Assembly (NCBI GenBank): GCA_007121075.1 | Contig: SKMK01000008.1 | Coordinates: 1 to 38,307, forward strand | Origin: Syntrophomonadaceae bacterium | GTDB lineage: Bacteria > Bacillota > Dethiobacteria > DTU022 | Reading direction: 5' to 3' | Length of the DNA: 38,307 nucleotides | Shown here: in pieces, positions 32,435 to 38,307 of the stretch | Numbering within the stretch: the first letter of the stretch is position 1 | How the letters are laid out: each line of letters begins with the position of its first letter | Notes under the pieces: model-generated | The model's database searches: none | Told to the model about the DNA's origin: nothing | Seen by the model: the letters and a program-made list of their open reading frames with translations, nothing else | Program-made: the position numbers and the translations under genes

Positions 32435-33426
32435 TGGAGTTACCCCCCCTTACGGGCAATATATTTTCAACAGATCACAATACCGAAAGAACATGGCGCT
32501 GGTTTTGCTTTTTTTTCGCGGTTCTGCTGGCTATTATCCTTTACCTGTTCTGGTATCCGCTTCGCGATCCCGGGTTTGCCTATTCCATGGTTTCGATTAC
32601 AGTGCATAACGTAGTGGCTTTGCATTTGTTCCAGGTTATAACCACCCTGGGCAGTGAAGGCTTTTTCCTGGCATTTCTAGCTGTAATCTACTGGTCTCTT
32701 AACAAGTCCCTGGGTTTCTGGGGCTTGATCCTGATGCCTTCGGCTATTTTTGTGACCAGTGAAATACCAAAGGACATTATCAGGCTTCCCCGGCCCGACG
32801 TGCGGGGGATTACCGTTCCCACCTATACCTTTCCCAGTGGCCACGCCTCCGGAGCGGTCAGCGTTTGGGGCTACCTGGCTATTATGCTTAAAAACCGCCG
32901 GTTTTGGATCTGGGCCGTTGTAATCTCCCTTCTCGTGGGCTTGTCCAGGATTGTCCTTGGCTACCATTATCCCGGGGATGTGATCGGAGGCATCGTCACC
33001 GGGATGATTTTCCTGGCCATATTCATGGGTATCGGCCTGGAAATGATTGAAATCCGGATTTATGAAAAAATTTCCCCCAGGCTGCTTCTGCTCCTGGCCC
33101 TGGTTGTTCCCATCGCCCTGTCGTTTTTGCCCGCTACTTACGCCCCCAATTTAATGGGTTACGTAGCGGGGGCGGGAGTAGGGCGCCTGCTGGAAAAGGA
33201 AAAATTGGATTTTGATCCCCGGGGGAGCCGCTTTGAGCACCTGGCGCGGACCCTGATCGGCATGCCGGTCATTGCGGCAATCATCCTGGGCCTGGGGCAT
33301 GTGCTCCCTTCAAATATCCATGTGCTCACCTTTACCCTTCATGCCCTGTCTACTTTCTGGGCCACCTACCTGGCCCCGCTTGTGTTTGTTAAAACAGGCC
33401 TGAGCCGGACAAATAATAAAATATAA
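32434..33426 (+). CDS. PAP2 superfamily membrane phosphatase
   Basis: Membrane phosphatase of 330 residues, acting on lipid phosphates such as undecaprenyl pyrophosphate or phosphatidic acid. The three catalytic motifs are complete: KDIIRLPRP, PSGH, and SRIVLGYHYPGD. About eight hydrophobic segments; the region after the third motif is longer than in minimal PAP2 enzymes. The ATG at 32434 overlaps the upstream stop (TAATG), with GGGAG 11 bases before it. Substrate not determined. Confidence 0.9.
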   Translation: MELPPLTGNIFSTDHNTERTWRWFCFFFAVLLAIILYLFWYPLRDPGFAYSMVSITVHNVVALHLFQVITTLGSEGFFLAFLAVIYWSLNKSLGFWGLILMPSAIFVTSEIPKDIIRLPRPDVRGITVPTYTFPSGHASGAVSVWGYLAIMLKNRRFWIWAVVISLLVGLSRIVLGYHYPGDVIGGIVTGMIFLAIFMGIGLEMIEIRIYEKISPRLLLLLALVVPIALSFLPATYAPNLMGYVAGAGVGRLLEKEKLDFDPRGSRFEHLARTLIGMPVIAAIILGLGHVLPSNIHVLTFTLHALSTFWATYLAPLVFVKTGLSRTNNKI

Positions 33427-33467
33427 ACAGAAAGTTGAAAAAAATAATAACGTGATGCATGTATTTG

Positions 33468-33486
33468 ATTATTATTGTATAATAAT
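33468..33486 (+). promoter_or_regulatory. Rubrerythrin promoter with overlapping operator-like dyad
   Basis: ATTATTAT-TGT-ATAATAAT is a perfect 8-bp dyad that overlaps TATAAT at 33478-33483. Its size and A+T pattern resemble Fur/PerR-type boxes, and rubrerythrin genes are PerR targets in clostridia. No clear -35 was found, and A+T-rich dyads can arise by chance. Confidence 0.4.
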
Positions 33487-33549
33487 ATGTAGTTAACAGG
33501 CTGGTTGAACCAGTTTAGCACTATAACCAAAACAGGAGGATGATAAACT

Positions 33550-34122
33550 ATGAGCCTGAAAGGAACCAAAACTGAAAAAAATCTATTAACCGCATTTGCC
33601 GGAGAATCGCAGGCCAGGAACCGCTACACTTATTTTGCCAGCCAGGCAAAAAAAGATGGTTACGTCCAGATCTCCGCAATCTTTGAAGAAACGGCAAACC
33701 AGGAAAAAGAACATGCCAAGCGGTTATTCAAACATCTTGAAGGCGGGGATGTCGAAATCCAGGCCGCTTTTCCGGCCGGCGTAATTGGCACCACCAGGGA
33801 CAACCTGGAAGAGGCTGCTGGCGGTGAAAATTATGAATGGACCGATATGTATCCCGGATTTGCCAATACTGCCCGGGAAGAAGGTTTTAATAAAATAGCC
33901 GACATGTTTGAAGCGATAGCCGTGGCGGAGAAGCAGCATGAAAAACGCTACCTGGCTCTGATGGCCAATATCGACAACGATACAGTTTTTAAAAAAGATC
34001 AACCGGTCAGGTGGTTCTGCCGCAACTGCGGTTATGTCCATGAAGGCCTGGGAGCCCCTGAAACATGCCCTTCCTGCGACCATCCCCGGGATCACTTCGA
34101 AGTGATTTGCGAAAACTGGTAA
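33550..34122 (+). CDS. Rubrerythrin
   Basis: Non-haem di-iron peroxidase that reduces hydrogen peroxide in anaerobes. The 190-residue product has an N-terminal ferritin-like four-helix domain with paired ExxH/E motifs ([52 protein letters not shown]) and a C-terminal rubredoxin-like domain with CRNC and CPSC from about residue 156. AGGAGG is about seven bases before ATG 33550. It stands alone with its own terminator. Confidence 0.96.
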   Translation: MSLKGTKTEKNLLTAFAGESQARNRYTYFASQAKKDGYVQISAIFEETANQEKEHAKRLFKHLEGGDVEIQAAFPAGVIGTTRDNLEEAAGGENYEWTDMYPGFANTAREEGFNKIADMFEAIAVAEKQHEKRYLALMANIDNDTVFKKDQPVRWFCRNCGYVHEGLGAPETCPSCDHPRDHFEVICENW

Positions 34123-34128
34123 AGCCAG

Positions 34129-34161
34129 AAAGCGGAACCCGTTAAACAGGGCTCCGCTTTT
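34129..34161 (+). terminator. Intrinsic terminator after rubrerythrin
   Basis: AAAGCGGA-ACCC pairs with GGGC-TCCGCTTT around GTTAAACA, with one internal mismatch, and continues into T residues. It begins six bases after the stop codon. Confidence 0.8.
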
Positions 34162-34340
34162 AAATGGCCGGTATTATCGAATGCATTTCAATATAGTGGT
34201 CGGTTTTAAGTCACAATTGACGAAATAAAGCCTTTAAAAACATTGTGGACCGGTTGAAATAATAACAGACATTTTTGCCCTTCAGTGAACGGGCGGCTGT
34301 CCAAAGCTTTAATTTGATTGATTTTTTATCTAAAATGGTG

Positions 34341-34369
34341 TTGTTTTTAAAGAAGTGATCGTATATAAT
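34341..34369 (+). promoter_or_regulatory. Upstream promoter (P1) of the structured leader before the antiporter
   Basis: TTGTTT (34341-34346), 17-bp spacer, TATAAT (34364-34369). Transcription would begin near 34377, at the start of the structured leader. The rest of the 559-base gap before this point holds only the rubrerythrin terminator and a weak GCCC/GGGC hairpin around 34275-34305. Confidence 0.55.
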
Positions 34370-34376
34370 TATATCA

Positions 34377-34522
34377 GAAATCAAGACTGGCATCTTAAAA
34401 TAGAATAATTGATTTTATAGCTCACAGGGTTGCCTAAAGATAGATAGCTGCCGGTCTTATTGAATAAACTTTACTATACTTTTTCTCCCTGATGAGGCAG
34501 CGTAGCCGCTGTCTCTTTTTTT
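34377..34522 (+). promoter_or_regulatory. Candidate riboswitch/attenuator (or small RNA) upstream of the cation antiporter
   Basis: A 10-bp closing helix pairs AAGACTGGCA (34383-34392) with TGCCGGTCTT (34449-34458), with one U-G pair. It encloses a hairpin TAAAAT/ATTTTA (396-401 with 412-417, last three digits) and a weaker arm around CAGGGTTGCCT. A terminator follows at 34494-34522. GCTGCC (34447-34452), part of the closing helix, is exactly complementary to GGCAGC (34496-34501) of the terminator stem, so the two folds exclude each other. This is the layout of a transcriptional riboswitch. I could not match it to a known class. A second promoter lies downstream, so an independent small RNA is also possible. 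Confidence 0.5.
34494..34522 (+). terminator. Intrinsic terminator in the antiporter leader
   Basis: GAGGCAGCG (34494-34502) pairs with CGCTGTCTC (34507-34515), including one G-U pair, over a TAGC loop, followed by seven T. No protein gene lies directly upstream, so it must end a leader or small RNA. Confidence 0.8.
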
Positions 34523-34591
34523 GCCTGGAAGTTGCTTTAATAAGATGTTTTGAAGATCAATAAAAATTGTTTGCTATATTAAATAAACTTA

Positions 34592-34620
34592 TTGTGAATA
34601 TATTAGCAACCGGATATAAT
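34592..34620 (+). promoter_or_regulatory. Downstream promoter (P2) of the antiporter gene
   Basis: TTGTGA (34592-34597), 17-bp spacer, TATAAT (34615-34620). It lies after the leader terminator and would give a leader of about 55 bases, so the antiporter could be transcribed without passing the attenuator. Confidence 0.65.
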
Positions 34621-34681
34621 ATGTATTTAGTAGAAGCGGTCATATAACCTGGAAATCAGCTGGTTTTTCCGGGAGGACTAA

Positions 34682-35857
34682 ATGGACTACATCTATATTG
34701 GAATCATTCTGTTATTATTTTTTGCAGCCAACTTTTTATTCCAAAAAATCCACATTCCCCCGTTACTGGCCTATATTCTGATGGGTATTGCCCTGTCCGT
34801 TGTCATCACCGAGGAGATCTATATTTTAGCCGACCATATCGGCGAAATCGGGATCATGCTGCTCTTTTTTTTGCTGGGCCTGCATTACCCGCTCAACCAC
34901 CTGCTGAATATCTCCCGCCGGATCTGGCAGGTAGGGACAATGGATGTAATTCTGAATTTTGGGGTTACTTTTTTGTTGGCCCAGTTGTTTGGGTTTGGCC
35001 TGTTTACTTCTCTGATTATGGGAGGGGTTGCATATGCCAGCAGTTCCTCGATAACTATTAAGATGCTGGAAGACACTGATAGAGACAAGACTCCCGAAGG
35101 AGAGTTCAAAGTGGGGCTGTTGATTTTCGAGGATATTGTCGCCCCGGTGATGGTCTCTTTCCTGGTCGGCTTCAGTATTGAAGGGGTAATATCCGGAGAA
35201 GGTATAATCCTTATTACCGTCAGGGTTGTTCTTTTGATTCTTGCCTCCATCTTGATAGCCGTTTACGGCTTTCGCAGGCTGGAGTTATTTGTTAACAGGT
35301 ACCTGGCCAGGGAATTTATGCCTTTATTTACCCTGGCGGTGGCTTTTTTAATAGCCGGGCTTGCCGTATATATGGACCTGTCGAAGCTGCTGGGTGTTTT
35401 TTTGGCCGGGGTTATTCTCTCAGAAACCCGGGCTTCCGACGGAATGGATTCTTTTATTGAGCCGATAAAAAATGTGACCCTGCCTTTTTTCTTTTTCTGG
35501 TTCGGGGCCTCGATTAGTTTCGAGGTCGGGATCATGGCCCCGGGCTTTTTATTGCTCTTGATTTTATGGGGTTTAATCGCCAAGATGCTGATCGGTTTTT
35601 GGGGAGGAAGGATATACGGGCTAACCTGGAAAGGTAGTTTGAGGGCAGCCTTTTCGCTTGGCCAGCGGGGTGAATTTTCCGTGGTCATTGCCGCCCTGGG
35701 GGATCCCCTGCTCAGGACTTTCTGCGGGATTTATATCGTGGTCACCGCACTGGTAGGGGTTTTGAATTTTCACCGGGCCCCCGAATATGCTGAGAATGTC
35801 TTTTGCAGGTTGAAGAAAACTTTTCCCGGGTGGTTTGCAAACACGAAGAATCTTTAA
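34682..35857 (+). CDS. CPA2-family monovalent cation:proton antiporter (KefB-like)
   Basis: A 391-residue membrane protein with about 12 hydrophobic segments that probably exchanges K+ or Na+ for protons. Family landmarks: FFLLGLHYPL, the VAYASSSSITIKML segment, LIFEDIVAPV with the conserved aspartate (preceded by Glu, where Kef proteins have Gln), and SLGQRGEFSVVIAALG. It lacks the C-terminal RCK domain of full KefB/C; separate RCK proteins are encoded just downstream. GGGAGG is about eight bases before ATG 34682. It probably forms an operon with the following trkA-like genes. Confidence 0.9.
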   Translation: MDYIYIGIILLLFFAANFLFQKIHIPPLLAYILMGIALSVVITEEIYILADHIGEIGIMLLFFLLGLHYPLNHLLNISRRIWQVGTMDVILNFGVTFLLAQLFGFGLFTSLIMGGVAYASSSSITIKMLEDTDRDKTPEGEFKVGLLIFEDIVAPVMVSFLVGFSIEGVISGEGIILITVRVVLLILASILIAVYGFRRLELFVNRYLAREFMPLFTLAVAFLIAGLAVYMDLSKLLGVFLAGVILSETRASDGMDSFIEPIKNVTLPFFFFWFGASISFEVGIMAPGFLLLLILWGLIAKMLIGFWGGRIYGLTWKGSLRAAFSLGQRGEFSVVIAALGDPLLRTFCGIYIVVTALVGVLNFHRAPEYAENVFCRLKKTFPGWFANTKNL

Positions 35858-35923
35858 TATAATTCGTATGGTTATGCAGTAAATATAAAAACTGTAAGAG
35901 AAAAATTAAAGGGGTGCTTGGTT

Positions 35924-37276
35924 GTGAACGTAGTAATAGTTGGTGGCGGCAGGGTCGGAAGAGAGCTGGCTGCCAATTTGTCTGAGAAACAGCAAACAGT
36001 TGTTATTGTCGAAAAGGACCCTGAAGTTGCTAAGATGCTCAAAAAAAAGCTCGATGTCCTGGTAGTCAATGATGACGGCGCCAACATGGCTACCCTGGTA
36101 AAAGCCGGCATCAGGAATGCGGGCATTTGCATAGCCGTAACCCAGATTGACGAGCTCAACCTGATGGTTTGCATGATGGCTGACCGGGCGGGCGTACCGA
36201 CTACCATCGCCCGGGTCAGGAATCCAGAGGGCCAGAGCAACATAGCGGATACCGGGTTTAGTAAGGATGAGATAGGGGTCGACCATGTTATTAACCCGGA
36301 AAGAGAGCTGGCCCTGGAGATTTCAAAAATGCTCCACTACCCGGAGGCCGCAGAAATAGAATATTTTGCCGGGGGCAGGGTAATGATGGTCGCCACGACG
36401 GTAACTGAAGATACTGAAATAACCGGTTACAGCCTTAAAGATGTCCCTCTGCCCCAGGGCTGTATTATAGTGGGCATTAAGAGGAAAGACGGCAGCTTTA
36501 TTGTCCCTTCCGGTGAAGATACCGTTATGGTTGGCGATAAGGTTTACCTGATTGGCAATGTCAAGGTAATGCGTAAGGCAAGCTGGATCCTGCATCACCG
36601 GGAAACGATCGTCAAAAACGTGGTCATTCTCGGCGGCGATACGGTTGGTTTTACTCTGGCTTCCATTTTGGAAAACAATCCGGACCGTAAGTTTAAAATC
36701 AAGTTGATCGAAAAAGATGAAAACATTTGTAAAGAATTAAACCGCAAACTGACGAAAACAATGGTTTTACATGGCAACTACTCGGAGCTGTCTTATCTTA
36801 ATGCTGAAGAAATTTCTGAAGCCGACGCCCTGGTTACAGTGTCCGGGGATGATCGCACCAACATCGTGGCTGCTATAATGGGAGAAAAATTAGGGGTCAA
36901 AAAAATAGTAGCAGAATTAACCAACAATGAATATACCTACGTTTACGACACCGTTGGCATTGACAATTATGTTAACACCCATCTGATCACAGCTTACAAA
37001 ATTCTGCGTTTCACCCGGAAAGGGGACGTACTTGCCCTTTCCCACCTGAAAGAGCAAAATGCAGAAGTTATGGAGTTGATCGTCCCTGAAAGCTGTAAAG
37101 CTGCGGGCGCGAAAGTAAAAGATGCCAACTTCCCAAAAGGGATGCTTATTGGAACGATAGTGCGGGGAGAAGAAATAATTGTCCCGTACGGGGATACTGT
37201 TCTCCAGCCCGGTGATAACCTGATCATATTTACCCTCACCAGCATCAGCCGTAAATTAGACACTTATTTTTGTTAA
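35924..37276 (+). CDS. trkA: TrkA-type potassium transport regulatory protein (two RCK units)
   Basis: Cytoplasmic nucleotide-binding regulator of Trk/Ktr potassium uptake. The 450 residues contain two repeats of RCK-N plus RCK-C: the first Rossmann motif is VIVGGGRVGREL at the N-terminus with acidic residue in VEKD, the second is VVILGGDTVGFTLA near 230. RCK-C domains are at about 140-220 and 365-450. GTG 35924 is chosen with AAAGGGG nine bases upstream. It follows the antiporter by 66 bases and may serve that protein as well as a TrkH channel, which would lie beyond the window. Confidence 0.92.
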   Translation: MNVVIVGGGRVGRELAANLSEKQQTVVIVEKDPEVAKMLKKKLDVLVVNDDGANMATLVKAGIRNAGICIAVTQIDELNLMVCMMADRAGVPTTIARVRNPEGQSNIADTGFSKDEIGVDHVINPERELALEISKMLHYPEAAEIEYFAGGRVMMVATTVTEDTEITGYSLKDVPLPQGCIIVGIKRKDGSFIVPSGEDTVMVGDKVYLIGNVKVMRKASWILHHRETIVKNVVILGGDTVGFTLASILENNPDRKFKIKLIEKDENICKELNRKLTKTMVLHGNYSELSYLNAEEISEADALVTVSGDDRTNIVAAIMGEKLGVKKIVAELTNNEYTYVYDTVGIDNYVNTHLITAYKILRFTRKGDVLALSHLKEQNAEVMELIVPESCKAAGAKVKDANFPKGMLIGTIVRGEEIIVPYGDTVLQPGDNLIIFTLTSISRKLDTYFC

Positions 37277-37313
37277 AAGTTTTTAGGATATGCAGATAGA
37301 TTTGATTTTAATC

Positions 37314-37322
37314 TGCTATAAT
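37314..37322 (+). promoter_or_regulatory. Extended -10 promoter candidate before the second trkA
   Basis: TGC followed by TATAAT (37317-37322) is an extended -10 element; no good -35 is seen. A GCAGAT/ATCTGC hairpin lies just upstream (about 37292-37316) and overlaps it. The second trkA starts about 100 bases downstream. Confidence 0.4.
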
Positions 37323-37424
37323 AAGCTTATTGAAACAGTCGTTACCGGTTGACCGGATGAAGGGTTTTTATTTATACAGCCGAGATATTGATAATCCAGG
37401 ACTTTTTGAAGGGAAGGGCCTGCA

Positions 37425-38307
37425 ATGCACATTATCATTGTTGGAGGCGGAGGAGTCAGCTATGAACTGGCCCGGAATCTGTCTGAAAAAAATCAGGATG
37501 TTGTGGTTATAGAAAAAAATGAAGAGAAAGCCTTGCGATTTAAGGAAGCCCTGGATGTAATGGTTATTGAAGACAACGGCGCCAATGCCGCTGTCCTGGA
37601 ACAGGCAGGGGTAAAAAAAGCCGACATGGTGGTTGCGGTTACCCAGTTTGATGAAGTAAATGTAATCGCCTGCATGATCGCCAAGCAGTACGATGTTCCA
37701 ATCACGGTATGCCGGATTCGGAACCCGCAGTATGTCGGTGCTTCGTCGGTATTAACACCGCAGCAGCTGGGAATCGACGTGGTCATCAACCCGGAAAAAG
37801 TTGCAGCCATGGAAATTTCCAAGATGCTTCACTTCCCCGATGCCAGCGAAATAGAATACTTCAACCGGGGCAGGATTATGATGGTGGGCATTACCGTGGA
37901 AGCAGAAGCAGGAATTGTTGGAGTCCCGCTGCGTAAACTTCCCCAAAATCTTGATATGATCATTGTCGGAATCAGCGATCCTGATGGCAAATTTATAGTG
38001 CCCGGGGGCGATGATGTGGTCATGCCCGGTAATAAGGTTTATCTCCTGGGGAAAAGCAAGTCTTTGAAGGATATAGGATCTCTTTTACACCATGAACAGA
38101 AAACAATCAAGCAGGTGACGATCATGGGTGGCGGTATGATCGGGGTTCAGCTGGCCCAGCTTCTAGAAAAAAGCAGGCAGCATTTTGATGTGAAAATTAT
38201 TGAAAAAGATGTGGAGCGCTGTGGAGAACTGTGCCGGGATCTGGATAAGACCCTTGTTTTAGAGGGAGATGCCACTGAAATAACCATGCTGGAAGAAGAA
38301 GATACAG
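37425..38307 (+). CDS. trkA: Second TrkA-type protein, partial (runs off the window)
   Basis: From ATG 37425 the frame stays open to the last base, giving at least 294 residues. It is closely similar in layout to the first TrkA: RCK-N (MHIIIVGGGGVSYELARNL), the INPE...MEISKMLHFPDASEIEYF segment, RCK-C (FIVPGGDDVVMPGNKVYLLG) and the start of the second RCK-N (VTIMGGGMIGVQLAQLL). In the first dinucleotide motif the third glycine is Ser (GGGGVS), while the first TrkA has GGGRVG. GGGAAGGG lies about ten bases upstream. The end of the gene is missing. Confidence 0.9.
   Translation, partial: MHIIIVGGGGVSYELARNLSEKNQDVVVIEKNEEKALRFKEALDVMVIEDNGANAAVLEQAGVKKADMVVAVTQFDEVNVIACMIAKQYDVPITVCRIRNPQYVGASSVLTPQQLGIDVVINPEKVAAMEISKMLHFPDASEIEYFNRGRIMMVGITVEAEAGIVGVPLRKLPQNLDMIIVGISDPDGKFIVPGGDDVVMPGNKVYLLGKSKSLKDIGSLLHHEQKTIKQVTIMGGGMIGVQLAQLLEKSRQHFDVKIIEKDVERCGELCRDLDKTLVLEGDATEITMLEEEDT

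Noticed and set aside
34211-34393. Minus-strand frame of 60 residues in the gap before the antiporter
   Set aside because: No ribosome site, A+T-rich composition, and it overlaps the P1 promoter on the other strand.
34377-34522. Known c-di-GMP or ydaO c-di-AMP riboswitch
   Set aside because: The CAGGGTTGCC piece recalls these classes, but the order and spacing of the conserved blocks I remember do not fit.
37330-37512. Plus-strand 60-residue frame overlapping the start of the second trkA
   Set aside because: Starts with TTG without a ribosome site and runs out of frame through conserved RCK sequence.
1-38307. CRISPR array, insertion sequence, prophage or integration site
   Set aside because: No regular spaced repeats, transposase, integrase or att-like duplication of the tRNA 3' end was seen.

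Overview
The window reads as chromosomal DNA of an anaerobic member of the Bacillota, most likely a clostridial lineage. The base composition is close to half G+C. The evidence for this is a T-box leader before leuS, an Asp23/Gls24 protein, a group II-type ECF vitamin transporter, a tungsten aldehyde:ferredoxin oxidoreductase, rubrerythrin, AGGAGG ribosome sites and many near-consensus sigma-A promoters. No phage, insertion sequence, CRISPR array or rRNA was seen. The genus cannot be read from sequence alone.

Layout. 1-2910: a consensus promoter, a leucine T-box leader that contains a complete tRNA-Ala(GGC) gene, and leuS. 2956-3653: asp23-like gene with its own promoter and terminator. 3894-6543: comEA, pyrimidine-nucleoside phosphorylase and deoC. 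6585-11101: a UPF0182 membrane protein followed by one reading frame that joins RNase HI to phosphofructokinase. 11136-14287 (minus strand): ECF transporter S, A1, A2 and T. 14514-14972: unknown lipoprotein. 15086-25351: an amino-acid oxidation and transport region with an aminotransferase, AOR, ALDH4-type glutamate-semialdehyde dehydrogenase, CstA-like carrier, ornithine cyclodeaminase/mu-crystallin homologue, DUF3311 protein and sodium:solute symporter. 25351-29281: comEC, an ECF sigma factor and its probable membrane anti-sigma. 29299-30291 (minus): ilvC. 30638-33426: a dolichol/phytol-kinase-like membrane enzyme, an orphan betaine-binding lipoprotein with swapped halves, and a PAP2 phosphatase. 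33550-34122: rubrerythrin. 34341-38307: a possible riboswitch or attenuator, a CPA2 cation/proton antiporter and two tandem TrkA-type proteins, the second cut by the window edge.

How the parts fit. The 15-25 kb region would let an anaerobe import amino acids or peptides, transaminate them, oxidise the resulting aldehydes to acids with ferredoxin (AOR), and feed proline/ornithine carbon into glutamate. The last block looks like potassium and proton homeostasis.

The observations most worth checking are: (1) the tRNA-Ala gene lying between the specifier domain and the antiterminator of the leuS T-box; (2) the RNase HI-phosphofructokinase fusion; (3) a 5' leader at about 34377-34522 with mutually exclusive helices and a terminator, ahead of the cation antiporter; (4) an EcfA2 with a degenerate ATPase site; (5) an ornithine-cyclodeaminase homologue lacking the catalytic aspartate, beside a divergent CstA.
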